Of a DNA stretch of 64,000 nt, positions 32,923 through 44,282 are shown one piece after another. This DNA is from Zarea fungicola. Taxonomy: Eukaryota; Ascomycota; Sordariomycetes; Hypocreales; Cordycipitaceae. The stretch lies in assembly GCA_900169235.1 (NCBI GenBank), contig FWCC01000399.1:62001-126000 (forward strand). Reading direction: 5' to 3'. A program made the translations under genes and the position numbers. The notes beneath the pieces were generated by a model. The model saw only the letters and a list, made by a program, of their open reading frames with translations, was not told where the DNA came from and ran no database searches. Positions within the stretch are counted from its first letter, which is position 1, and every line of letters starts with the position of its first letter.

Positions 32923-34887
32923 TTTTCAATAAAAAGTTGCCATAAGCTCTTTGTATAGGGCAACTTTCTTCATTGCCTCTTTGCTTTAATTTGATTCATC
33001 TTGGGTTGCATGTCCAAGATATTACCCCTTCAACACCGTTGACTTTTGGAGTGGAGAGTTACACCCTCCGTCGAGTGTCTCACTCGGTAGAGGGAAATGT
33101 GGGACAGGGTCAACGGGATGCCCCCGAGGAGATTTTTATTTAACAGCGACCCGGCGCGTGGTGTCAAGGGGAGCTGATAGGGGAAACTATCAACCGCCTT
33201 GCTTCAATTACAGACAACCTTACTTGCTGGTACCCGCATGAGTCGATTCGCGAATAAGCAGCCCACCGTAAGCCCGCAAGCCGGCAAGCCGTGGCAGGGC
33301 TGTCATGACTGGGGACACTTTACAAGCGAGATGGCAGATCTCATGTTGATCGCTTCTGACGGGCGTGTCGTAGGATTACCTGTTTTGTCAGTTTCGGCGT
33401 AGTTTTCCGCCCGATTTGGCTGTGCCGACCTGTCTATTTTTTCGGTCATGTGTTGGAAATCAACCGTCAGGCAGCAGAATACGTTGTCGCGGTTGCTGGC
33501 TTGTAAACGCGAAATGTGGTTGATGGAGAGACATTGAAGGGGCTGGCTAATGCAGAGCCATTTGGACGGGGGGCCTCCGCATGCCTGGGGCACCTCTTTC
33601 TTGTGGGCGAGGTCAAAGGAGATGGGCCGAGAGACAATTGAAGATGTATTAGCTGCAGGGGATGGGTTGTTTCGGCGTTTCTTTTGCATGCAAGCCATTG
33701 TGGTCTCGGCCAGAGCCATTTTTGCCATTTTTAGCCATCGTGGAGAGGCGGTGGATTTGTAGTGGGGAGAACTGTCCAGGCAAGATTCCCTGTACTAGGT
33801 AGCTTTCCTTTTTTGGGGACTGGGTGTTGCGAGTAATTGATTGTTGGTGAATGCGGAACGAGTCCGAGTCAAGTGTCTCGCCTTGCTGGGCCGGACACGT
33901 TGACTGGAATGCAGATTGAATGAGATGGAAAGGGGCCGGTGATACAATGACGTGAGGGGTAGTGAGGAGAAGAATAATTAGGATCAAGGTGCATGAAGGA
34001 TGAAGGATGAGGGATGAAGCAGGAGCATGCATATGCAGGATCGTGGAGGAGGGTGTGAGTGGCGTTGTACTGTGTGAGATGCCTGTAAGTTCTCTACGTT
34101 GCACCCATGAAGCCTATAAGTTCGCATATGGCAACTTTGAACCTGGTGACCCCGAGTCAGCCACATGCATTAAAGGCTGGCAAGCTTTATTACTGGCTTT
34201 GTGATTCGAGGCCAGGCGTAGGTTCGTTGGCAGGCTGGCCTGGTGCGCCGAGTCAGCTGGCACGGATGGGAGTGTCGCATGCGCACGTTGTGTCTGGGTT
34301 GGCAAGGTATAGTAAAAAGGAAAAACGACTTTGCTAGGATCTATATGCTGGTGTGGCTTGATGGTGTATTCACCCGGCCTTGACACATGCTATAGCTGGC
34401 ATGGAATGAATCCCAGGGAGTACATGGGAGTGACCAAGAAACCATCGTCAATTAAGATGATGAAACAGTACGTCTACTTGGATGAAAGAAGCTACATAAA
34501 CAAGCGTATGCAATGTTGTAGGTTGTAATGTTGTAACGCATCAAGATATCTTGGTTGAGCATCATGCATCAGTCTAGACCACGAGGCCGCTGGGCTCACA
34601 TGGAGCCTTTCAGCGCATGTGTACCTGGAGCCGGCCTGGGGCGTACCTTTTACAGCTACCCACTGCAGCTGGCTCTGCAGCATGTCTCATCTGGGAGCGG
34701 CAGCACCGAGACCTCTGCACGTAGGAGCTGAAGGGACGAAAAGGGAAGGATTATTTGATAATGTGGAATCGCAGGATGATGTCGGTCTAATCAAAATTCA
34801 GTTGACCAAATATTTATTCAATCTCATGTATTCGTCTGTCCACTGCACTGTGGTAATGTAGTGTGTAGTGGCAATAGCTGTAGTGTA

Positions 34888-34936
34888 CCATCAGTGTCCA
34901 TCAGTGTCCATCAGTGTCCATCAGTGTCCATCAGTA
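34888..34936. repeat. 10-bp tandem repeat, about five copies
   Basis: The unit CCATCAGTGT is repeated head to tail about five times with no mismatch before a final CCATCAGTAC. It lies about 1 kb upstream of the FHA-RING start. Confidence 0.9.
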
Positions 34937-35945
34937 CAGGCGCAACAGGATCAACTGACACGCCAGACCCCGCCCTCGCCGTAGCCTGGCGCCATCTCCC
35001 CGCTGTCCACTGTCTGCCCACTGCCATGTCCACTGATGGATGCTGATGCCCTGGAGCGGCGCCCTGCCAATTCCCCCCACATGCCCCCCTGCCCACTTGC
35101 CACTTCCACTGCCCCTCCTCGCCCAAGTCATGCCTCATGTCCACTAGTTGACTAGGTACGCTTGTGCTGTCCACAGGCGCCCCCCTTGTACCGTGCCGCT
35201 ATTTTAGCTGCCAAGGTACCTCGTCGTTACAGCATCTTTACAGGTCGGCTACCGCTAAAAGTCATCCCCCAGCACCCAAGGTGCCCGTGTCTTGATCCGC
35301 CTCGCTTCTGAATAAACCTGTGCCACCCCCCCTTGTTCATCCAATGCTAATTTCCTTTTTCGTCTCTGCATCAGGATTGTTATATGCTTGTGTTGCCCGG
35401 CGCAGAGCATCTCGTCAGACTTGCCACTTTATTCTAAATCTTCCGAGCCGTTTTGTGGATTTGTGAATTTGTGAGCTGGTTTGTGGCCAAGGTCAATAGC
35501 CAAGGTCAATAGTCAATACTGCTCTCGTTATCGACGACGCCACGAAAAACTGGTGGCCCGACAAATCACCACTTGCGCCCCTATCGACAGGCCCTGCATC
35601 ATCCACCTTGCCGCCTGGTTGCAGCGAGATTGCCTGCCCTGCTTGCCTGCTACCCTACTAGGTACCTAGTAGGAGTTAGTAATACCGAGTCTGGACTTGC
35701 ACTCCAAGCCCAACCGCAGTCTCAACACCAACGACTCACCAACGACTCACCAACGACCGAACCGAGCGTCTTTTCCTGCCTTGCTCCTTCTCGACTGCTC
35801 GATTCGACACTGCTATTTCTCTCCTTCTTTCCTACCGTCGCCTGCGCATATCCCTGTCGTACTGCATTCATCTCCACGAAAAAAAAGGGTCCGGCTTTGC
35901 AGCGCTGCACCGCACTTTCCACACAAAACACAACCACCCGCCACC

Positions 35946-37776
35946 ATGTTTACCCAACCAGTCCCCTCACAGGCGGTGCCGCGGTCCTCGTCAAACACTG
36001 TGTCACCGTCGAGGTCCTCCCGTCTGCGTGGTCTATCCTACCTCCGAAACTACACCCAAAACCATCTGTTGGCCCGCGAGGCGTCCAACGGCTCTACGCC
36101 CGCAAACACCACCGGAGCCAACACACCTAGACAAGGCGCCGCCCTCACCAGATCCGTCTCCTACACCCCCGGCGCCCTCTCCGCCAATACCGCCTCCTCC
36201 TCGGTCAACTCGAATCGCTTGAGTCTCGTCAGTTCCACCCCAGAAAGCAGAAGCACCCGCGAGGCCGCTGCCGCTGCCGCTGCCACCTCCGACGCCATCT
36301 CCGAGTCGTCCGACTTCAGACAGCAAGGTCCCGCCGCTATGGCCTCAGACAATGAAGACGGCCCCGCGGCCCCGAAAACAAATGGTACTGATGCTGCCGC
36401 TGCGACTGCCTCTGGCTCGCACACAGACGCTCCGCCCGCCATTCGCTTTACATCCTACTACGATCCCCGCGCCACCAGACCTTCCTTGACCTTTGGCGCC
36501 ATCACCCGCACCCTGCCCAACGGCAATGAAATCATTCGCGTCGGTCGCTACTCGGAGCGCGACAACCAGCCCGTGACGGCCAACTCCAACCAGCCCTCGG
36601 CCGCCCCCGTCGGCTTCAAGAGCAAAGTCGTCAGCCGCCGGCACTGCGAATTCTGGTACGAAGACGGGAAATGGTACATCAAGGACGTAAAGAGCTCCTC
36701 GGGCACCTTTCTCAACCACATTCGGCTCAGTCCTCCCTCACAGGAGAGCAAGGCCTTTGCCGTCAATGATGGTGACATTGTCCAGCTCGGCATTGACTTT
36801 AAAGGTGGCGAGGAAATGATTTTTCGCTGTGTCAAGATGCGCCTCGAGCTGAACCGTGGCTGGCAGAATAAGCCAAATTCGTTCAAGTACGTTTTTTCCT
36901 TTCTTCCCTTTCTTTATTCTTTCTTATTCTTTCTTATTCTTTTTAATTTTTCCTCATCCTTTCTTTATTCCCTCGGGTTCCAATTTTTGCTAACAATTAA
37001 TAGCGTCGCTGCCCATAAACGCTTGCGAACGTTGGCCGCCACCGCCAACAGCAGCCCCAGCGGCAAAACTGCTGGATCCTCCAACTCCTCCCAAGACTGT
37101 TCCATTTGTCTCAATTCCGTTGCTGTACGTTTACTGCCGCCTACGCACTGCCGATTTCTCAAGACTTTAATACTGACCGTAGCAGCCCTGTCAATCTCTC
37201 TTTGTCGCTCCCTGCTCGCACACCTGGCACTTCAAATGCGTCAAGTCACTTCTCATGTCGCCCCAGTATCCCGTATTCATCTGCCCCAACTGCCGCGCCG
37301 GTGCCGATCTCGAGGCCGATGTCGATGAACCCACCGAAGAGTGGGAGATGTTTGACGAAGATGACAAGGAGGCAAAGGGCGAAGAGGAAGAAAAGGATGA
37401 CAAGAGCGAGGGCTCGCAAGCCGATGCCGCCAACCCAGCAGCCCCGGAGCCCGAGGTTCCTGATGCCGACAGAATGGACATTACTATAACAGAGCCTGCT
37501 GACCTGTCCGCCGACTCCAACTCCAACTCCCCCGCACACGCGACAACCTCGCCGTTGCCAATCCGGCATGCCCATGGCCCCCGCCGCACAACGCCATCGC
37601 CGCCTCGACCTGGCGCCGAGGGTCCGATAACGCCAAGAAATGACGTTGGGCCCTGGGTACTCGATGGCCGAGCCGGACGCGCCGCCCCTGATGCACCTCC
37701 TGAAATGGGAAGCATCGATGCAGCCGCAACTGAAATGGATCTGACGGTTCACGTTGCCGACGAAACCCTTCACTAA
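35946..37776 (+). CDS. dma1: FHA-RING E3 ubiquitin ligase, Dma1 family
   Basis: Three exons, 35946-36886, 37004-37124 and 37183-37776, give 551 residues. The ATG has a strong context (CCGCCACCATG). A Ser/Ala-rich, probably disordered N-terminus precedes an FHA domain at about 165-300 with the phosphothreonine-binding features RVGRYSE, VSRRHCEFW and SSGTFLNH. A RING domain at about 346-395 runs C346-x2-C349, PCSHTWHFKC and CPNC, rebuilt across intron 2. An acidic tail follows. The family marks proteins for degradation in the mitotic checkpoint and in septin and spindle positioning. The 3' splice site of intron 2 is TAGCAG, so a one-Gln variant is possible. The tail ends within the first copy of a 66-bp tandem repeat (see findings). 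The gene symbol follows the fission-yeast name by family, not by proven orthology. Confidence 0.9.
36900..36965 (+). repeat. pyrimidine-rich TTCTTTATTC-type repeats inside an intron
   Basis: Intron 1 of the FHA-RING gene (36887-37003, 117 nt) is nearly all C/T on the coding strand with repeated TTCTTATTC words, and is longer than most introns in the window. Confidence 0.7.
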
Positions 37777-37915
37777 ACATTTCGATCCAGCCGCAACTGA
37801 AATGGACCCGACGGTTTACGTTGCCGACGAAACGCTCACTAAACATCTCGATCCAGCCGCAACTGAAATGGACCCGACGGTTTACGTTGCCGATGAAACG
37901 CTCACTAAACATTTC
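37717..37915 (+). repeat. 66-bp tandem repeat, three copies, overlapping the FHA-RING stop codon
   Basis: Copies begin at 37717, 37784 and 37850. Copies 2 and 3 are spaced by 66 nt, copy 1 by 67 nt. The extra base in copy 1 (CCCTTCAC against CGCTCAC) shifts the frame and creates the TAA at 37774-37776. In the other frame copies 2 and 3 remain open as a 22-residue unit containing DPAATEMDPTVYVADET. Confidence 0.9.
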
Positions 37916-38577
37916 GAATCCACCTCTTTTTCTATTATAATTACAGCAAGACCCCGTCATCTCCATGACCAACATTATGATCTCATAGACTGCGATTTTT
38001 TTCTTTTTTTTCCAACTTGACCGTTTCTGTTTGTTTGCTTGTACGGCAAGAGAGTCCAGGGCGTTTTGACATTGGAGCATTCTTGCATTTTCATTTTCGG
38101 GAAAAAGGCAGTGGCATTTTGTTTCCAATGGACCTGCCAGGACTTGTTACTCTTTTGTTTCAACATGGCTTTTCTTCTACCAATGTACATGCCCAAGGAT
38201 TTATCATTACTTTTGTTTTAAAGAGCATGGCGGTTGGCAAGTCGTGTATAGGTACAGCACATTAATATAGGAATCAGCGACATTGACTACCTACGACTTG
38301 AGTGAATATAATGCGAACGTAAATTTTATTCTCAAAAAAATCCCGTCTATTTCCCCTCCATTTTTATAGATATCTGCTTGTTTTGTTGATCGTCCTGGCC
38401 GCTTGTAAGCGTGGATGACGTCCGATCGGATCCGCCGCCAGTTGATCCGACATATCGCCGAGCCAGTCACTGTCAAGGCAAATTTACAGCTTCCACCACA
38501 CTTCCCCCATTATTCACGCCAGACCACGAGCAAGCACACCTTTGCACGTCGTCGCATTCACACATTCCACACTCAAG
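37777..38577. other. intergenic, tail of the tandem repeat then no gene seen
   Basis: After the repeat (to about 37915) there is non-coding sequence holding the 3' end of the FHA-RING transcript and the promoter of the MPP-alpha gene. No further coding signature is seen. Confidence 0.5.
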
Positions 38578-40315
38578 ATGCTGCGACAATTAGCTGCGCG
38601 GCTGCCCCTGGGCAATCGGGCCACGGCCAGCCCAGCCAGCAGCAAGATTCTGCGCCGCGCCACCGGTCTCTCCTTGCCCAAACGGAGCATGGCCACTGTA
38701 TCAGTCGAGGGCATCCCAAAGGTATTAACCCATCAAGCATTACATGTATACGTGCCCCCTTTTCAGCCGGAGCTAACTTCCTCCTTTCTCCTTGCAGGAA
38801 CCCACCGACCTCGACAAAATCACAACCCTCCCCAACGGCCTGCGCGTCGCCTCCGAGGCCCTCCCGGGCTCCTTTGCCGGCGTCGGCGTCTACGTCGAGG
38901 GCGGCTCCCGCTTCGAGACCCCGTCCCTCCGGGGCGTGTCGCACATCATGGACCGCCTGGCCTTCAAGTCGACGGCGACCCTGGGCGCCGACGCCATGCT
39001 CGAGCGCGTCGAGGCCCTGGGCGGCAACTTCCAGTGCGCCTCGTCGCGCGAGTCCATGATGTACCAGGCCGCCACGTTCAACAGCGCCGTGCCCGACGCG
39101 GTGGAGCTGCTCGCGCAGACCATTCTCGAGCCGTGCGTGACCGAGGACGAGGTGGCGGCGCAGATTGAGACGGCGCGGTACGAGATTGCCGAGATTTGGA
39201 GCAAGCCCGACCTCATCCTGCCCGAGCTGGTGCACACGGCGGCGTACAAGGACAATACCCTGGGCAACCCCCTGCTGTGCCCGGAGGAGAGGCTGGGAGA
39301 GATTGGGCGGGATACGGTGGTAAAATACAGGGAGCTGTTTTACAGGCCCGACAGGATGGTGCTTGCGTTTGCGGGGGTGGAGCACAATGTCGCTGTTGGT
39401 TTGGCGGAGCAGTTCTTTGGGGGGATGTCGACGTCTTCCATGTCTAGCAGACGCGGTTCCGAAACGAGTAGCGCCTCCTCCTCTACATCTTCTTCTACAT
39501 CATCGTCTTCTTCGGCGTCGGCTTCCGCAGCATCATTTTCCACATCTGCTACACACCAAAATGCGACGCTGACGACAGCAGCAGCAGAACCCGCCCAGTA
39601 CACCGGTGGCTTCCTCACCCTCCCCCCCCAACCCCCATCCCTCACCAAAACAAACTTTACCCACATCCACCTCGCCTTTGAGGGACTCCCCGTCGGGTCC
39701 GACGACATCTACGCCCTCGCCACCCTCCAGACCCTCCTCGGCGGCGGCGGCTCCTTCTCCGCCGGTGGCCCCGGAAAGGGCATGTACTCGCGTCTGTACA
39801 CAAACGTCCTCAACCAGCACGGCTGGGTCGAGTCGTGCATCGCCTTTAACCACTCCTACACCGACTCTGGCCTCTTTGGCATCTCCGCCTCTTGCCTGCC
39901 GGGCCATACCTCTGCCATGCTCGACGTCCTGTGCCAGGAGCTCCGCGCTTTAACCCTCGAGAGCGGCTTCTCCAAGCTCGGCGATGTAGAGGTGGCGCGG
40001 GCCAAGAACCAGCTGCGGAGCAGCCTGCTGATGAACCTGGAGAGCCGCATGGTGGAGCTGGAGGATCTGGGCCGCAGCGTGCAGGTGCACGGCCGCAAGA
40101 TTCCGATTACCGACATGTGCAAGAAGATTGAGGCCCTCACGGTCAAGGACCTGAGGCGAGTGGCCAGCATGGTTGTCGGGGGTAAAGGAGGCCAGGGAAG
40201 TGGTGCGCCGACGGTGGTGCTGCAGGAGGCGCAGGCGTATGGGCTGACGAGCCACACCATGACGTGGGATCAGATTCAGGATCGCATTGCGGGGTGGAAG
40301 CTAGGACGGCAGTAA
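38578..40315 (+). CDS. mas2: mitochondrial processing peptidase, alpha subunit
   Basis: Two exons, 38578-38721 and 38798-40315, with a 76-nt intron, give 553 residues. The N-terminal 40 or so residues are rich in Arg, Ala, Leu and Ser with no acids, as in a matrix-targeting presequence. The M16 peptidase core starts at ITTLPNGLRVASE. The zinc motif of the catalytic beta subunit (HxxEH) is replaced by SHIMDR, and the alpha-specific glycine-rich loop GGGGSFSAGGPGKGM is present at about residue 353, so this is the non-catalytic, substrate-binding subunit. A Ser/Ala-rich insert of about 45 residues (about 259-300) separates the two M16 halves. It pairs with the beta subunit to remove presequences from imported proteins. 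The gene name follows yeast. Confidence 0.95.
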
Positions 40316-40735
40316 CTCACACACACACACACACACACATATATACATATGTATATATATGGAGGTGTTTTGTACGATTAAAAAAAGAGAGGAATTAGAG
40401 GGACATCATGTACGAGTAGAATCAAATGGGTTATAGAGGCATGTACATTGCATCCAGAGTATCAAATCTACTGTAATAATACAATTAAAAAAAAAGGCCA
40501 CAAAATATCAATCTTGAGCATGCCATGCGAAAAAATACAAATAGTTGAAATTCCACTGCTACAACGGAATATGTTCATACTTTACAAGAAATTTTAAATA
40601 CAACTGTAAAGGTATGAAACTTGTAACTGTCCCGCCATTCTGACTAAAATATCTATGTTTTAGGTGGCTGTCTAAAAATGTAAAAAGCACTGGCGTGCAC
40701 ATGTATAACCAACTCCACAGGCAACTCCCCAGCAT
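40316..40735. other. convergent intergenic region with a (CA)n/(TA)n microsatellite
   Basis: Begins with a CA run and a TA/CATA stretch at about 40318-40362, then AT-rich 3' flank of MPP-alpha (+) and of the YML020W-like gene (-). No coding signature. Confidence 0.7.
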
Positions 40736-43432
40736 TTATAGCTTGGACCGCACAGCCTCCAATCTATACTTGACATCCTTGAGCGCCTTGTTGGACGGCT
40801 TCCAGTCATCAAACTGCCGCAGCAGCTCCTCCGTCTCGCTGCTCAGCTCCGTCTTGACAAAGTCCTCCTCCAGCAACCCGCGCATGATCCAGGGCAGCAC
40901 GTATGGATTCGCCGACGCCAGGGCAGGCACGGCGGCGGCCCCACTCGTCGGCGTCGAGGCCGGCACGGTGCGGTGTGCAACGTGGCACGGCGTGGCCTTG
41001 GGCACATTGGTCGTCTCGAGGGCGTGCGCAATGGCCAGGTCGTACACGGCGCTGTCGTAGTACAGCCGCGAGTGGCCCTCGCCAGAGTAGAGCGAGCCGG
41101 CGAGTGCGAGGGACAGCTCCCGCACGAGGCCATGGTCGCTGACGCCGAGGTTGCGCAGCTTGAGGGCGAAGCCAATGAGATGGGCGATGAAGTCGGGCGC
41201 GTGTATGCGGCCGTCGATAAAGACGGCCCGGTATATATATGGGTGGGAGGCGGGCGAGTACACGGCCGACTGGGCATGTTAGCAGCTTTACTCTTTTGTA
41301 CTTTTTTACATCGTCATGACTCACCTCCATGGGAACCACTTGGTCGTCAATGCTCCCAATAAACGTCACTCTGGCACCGTAGTCTAGCACCCGCTTCAGG
41401 GACGCCTCGAAGCGCTGAGAATTAGGACTCTGTGGATTACCAAAATCCCACAACTCGGCGGCGGACCCCATAAAGAAGCTCGACTTGTAGTCGGGAAATG
41501 GTCCAAGTGCCACACCGGCCATGGCACAGACGCCAATCCTTGCATTGGTAATGATGCCGAGGTCAATCAGCTTCTCGAGCAATATCAAGGCGACAGGCAC
41601 GCCTTGTGAGTGACAGGCAATGACAATCAGATCGGCCTTTCTAATCTGATCGATCCAGTTGAGGAGAAGCTTCCATAGGTTCTCTACGCGTTCGCTGATT
41701 CTGCCCTCACCTTCGAGCGCCACCTTTTCGATTTCGCAGTCGGAACATCCGTGAGCATCAGCCCAGCGACGAATTCCATCCGCGCAGAGACTGGCAAACC
41801 GGAGAGATGTTCCCGTGGGTTGTCCAATCATGGGTCGAAGATATGTGGCCGGAAAGAGTCCATGAACACCAATAGCTAGAGCTTTTTTAATCTTGGGCGT
41901 TTCCTGGACGCGAAAGACGTGATTTGTTGGTGATTGTGACGTCCTCAAAAGTAAATTTGTAATTTGCTGCATTATGGAAGGATTCTCCTTCATCTGATAT
42001 GTACTGGAAAATGTCGGTAGCAACAAGTTTGGCGGGTGCTTGGCCGAGGAAGTGCTCTCCGCCACTGATTTTGACGAGCTCTCGGGCTTTGCTGTTGACT
42101 TGCGGCTCTCGGCGTCGGATTGGTCCGACTTTCCACCGCTTGGCTCGGGGATATGTAGCTGGCTACTGGCTGGAGATGGAGAAACAGATTCGTCTACCGA
42201 AATGGGCCTCGGTCTCTTACCCCTCCGCCAAGTCGATTTCGAGTCTTTAACATCCTTTGCTTTGGTGGTCTCCTTGTCTGGCTCAGCCGAAACGCCATTT
42301 TCAGTTATTGGCAGAGGATGGGCTTCGGAGCCCTCGCCAATGACTGCAATTTCACCAGGTTGCTGTGTTGAAGGCGTATCTTTTGTTACCGGTGTGGCTT
42401 TGGACCAAAAGGCCCATGTTGAGCCAGCCTGGGGAGGCGGTGATTGTGCCGTCTCCTCGAGGGGTGCATCTTGCATTACAACATCTTCGTTGGGGGCATT
42501 CTGGGGCTCTTCAGTCGGGGGTGGCTTCTCTGGGTCGACTGCCATGGCCGTGGGTGCAGGTGTTGTCCACAAACTAAACCAGGAGGATGTCGTAGGTCGT
42601 GGTTCTGATTGCGCAACTGGTGTGAGTATAATCTGTGCTGGCGGGGTGGATGGTCTTTGTGGTTCAGGTTGTTCAGGTTGTTCCTCTTCAATCGGTTCGA
42701 TGGGCTTTGCAGGTGTTTTCATGATCCATCCAAGCCAGCCTGCCTGCGGAGGTTGTGTTGGTGTGGGTGGTGGTTGAATATCTTGGGCAGCCTGTGCATC
42801 TACCGGCTGTGGTTCGGGAGCAGTGGGAGTCCCATTTCCATTCGCATGTGTTGTTATTTTATTATCATCGTCTTTCGTCGTTGCTGGTTCCTGTAGCGGC
42901 TCGTCCTTTGAACTGGCCGGTTTGGAGTCGTCAGGCTGGGACATGGACGCCTTTGCCTGGTCGGAGGCGGCAGCAGAGGTGCTCAGCTTGCTCCGAATGC
43001 TGGCGGTATCGTCGGCACTCCTTGATTCGTATCGCGTCAGGTCTATTGTATTCTTTGATCGAAATGTGTCGCCCTGGATATTTTCTCTGGCTACTGAGAG
43101 GGATGCGGAAGCCTTGGGCGCGCGTGGCCAGGAACCGTACCAGCTCTGCGCTTTGCGGACCTTGGGTGTGAGTGTGAGCAGTGGGTAAATGTGAGAGGCA
43201 AACAGAAGTCTGAGCAGCCTACTTGTTTATGATGCAAAAGATTCGACGGTCCTGGTTCGGTATTGGTATTTGCCGGGGGATGTCGGGACATTGGTCGGCT
43301 TGAAAGCGACGAGTCTTCCGAGGCTTGTGAAGCGTGGGCCGGCAGCGGGAGGCTATCTTGTGATTGCGCGGCGGATGGCGGGTTCTGTTTGGGGTGGTCT
43401 GGGTTTGGACGGTGCCGTTTTCGCGGGGCCAT
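40736..43432 (-). CDS. YML020W-like alpha/beta-hydrolase with a long low-complexity N-terminus
   Basis: Three exons, 43432-43223, 43160-41325 and 41269-40736, give 859 residues. The first 440 or so residues are Pro, Ser, Thr and charge rich and look disordered; they carry several short Trp-x2/3-Trp motifs (see findings). The C-terminal half is a hydrolase fold: IGVHGLFPATYLRP, the nucleophile elbow ACHSQGVP (Ser about 588), IGSIDDQVVPME, and late helices FIAHLIGFALKLRNLGVSDHGLVREL. This matches the conserved fungal family around budding-yeast YML020W, whose function is not known. No signal peptide or clear membrane segment is seen. Introns of 62 and 55 nt have good signals (GTAGGC...AAG; GTGAGT...GCTAAC...CAG). 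Confidence 0.85.
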
Positions 43433-44266
43433 GTCGTGGGCTACCGCATGGCCAGCGGTGGTAGGGATGTGGTTGACAAGGAGAATATCCGGTCGAGTCA
43501 GACGCGGGCAGAGGTGAAGAAACGCGGTGTCGTGAGGTATTGTTGAGCTTCCCAACGGTTGGCATGTAGCTCGGGCTGTTTGGTTGTCATCCGTGCCTGC
43601 ACAGGCAGCCGAGATGTACCGTTCGCTGTACCTGTACCGCTGTTCCGCTGTACTGGTGTGCCACAGTGCCACAGGCTGTAAGCAAAGGCAGGTACACAGT
43701 ACCTACAGGCGAGATGTGGCGCTGTGGCTGCACCACGGCCACTGCAACAGTACGTCGTACAGTGGATCGGAGCCTTAACAATGCTGAATGACGCACTGAG
43801 TGACCCCGCCCGTGCCCGCTAGCTGCCGTTCCACAGGCCCGCTTCAGTGACCAGCCACTGCCTGCAGAGGCTGAATAGGTAGTAAAGTGGGAAACCTTGG
43901 CCTCAGATCTTCGCTACCCTATAACTGCCCTATAACTGCCCTATAAATTTACGCGTGCTTAATTTGGCCGCTTCTGTTGGCTCACTCGTCGGTACAATCA
44001 CGGAATAGTTCTGGTTCTTGACAAACAAGTCAACAGTCACAACACACTGTCCATCAACGTCGCGGGTTCGTGGCTTTAGTGGCGTTTACTGTAGCCATCA
44101 TTCTCTGTCTAGCTCCATCTGACGGGACTGTCGTACCAAGTATATGGTCTTGGAAAAGTCGATACCAGGCAAAGCATGTGCCAGTGCCATCTCCACCAAA
44201 CAAATCAGGCCTCATCCACGCAGATCCAGCAAGCATGTGCCAGTACCATCTCCAAACAAATCAGGC
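43433..44266. other. intergenic region with short tandem duplications
   Basis: Promoter of the YML020W-like gene and 3' flank of the decarboxylase. Three CCCTATAA-containing units (about 12 bp) occur at about 43916-43948. At 44170-44282 an imperfect 53-57 bp tandem duplication begins here and runs into the end of the decarboxylase gene. No gene is seen. Confidence 0.55.
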
Positions 44267-44282
44267 TCATCCACGCAGATCC
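44170..44282. repeat. imperfect 53-57 bp tandem duplication overlapping a stop codon
   Basis: Copy 1 (about 44170-44226) and copy 2 (about 44230-44282) share GCATGTGCCAGT(G/A)CCATCTCC and a long AAACAAATCAGG...CATCCACGCAGATCC stretch. Copy 2 contains the last codons and stop of the decarboxylase gene. Confidence 0.8.

Larger units (their letters stand above)
32546..35945. other. 3.4 kb intergenic region with simple repeats
   Basis: No gene is supported. It contains A/T-rich pentamer repeats at 32874-32922, several short duplicated words, a 10-bp tandem array at 34888-34936, and near 35600-35945 the likely 5' leader of the FHA-RING gene. Open frames such as 33303-33728 (-) look random. Confidence 0.5.

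Noticed and set aside
33303..33728. Minus-strand frame of 141 codons
   Set aside because: Composition looks random, no domain, and no intron or start context.
38542..39168. Plus-strand frame continuing past the MPP-alpha first exon
   Set aside because: Beyond 38721 it is a read-through of the intron into the wrong frame, giving Arg-rich nonsense.
42040..42777. Plus-strand frame of 245 codons
   Set aside because: Antisense to the low-complexity half of the YML020W-like gene; no domain.
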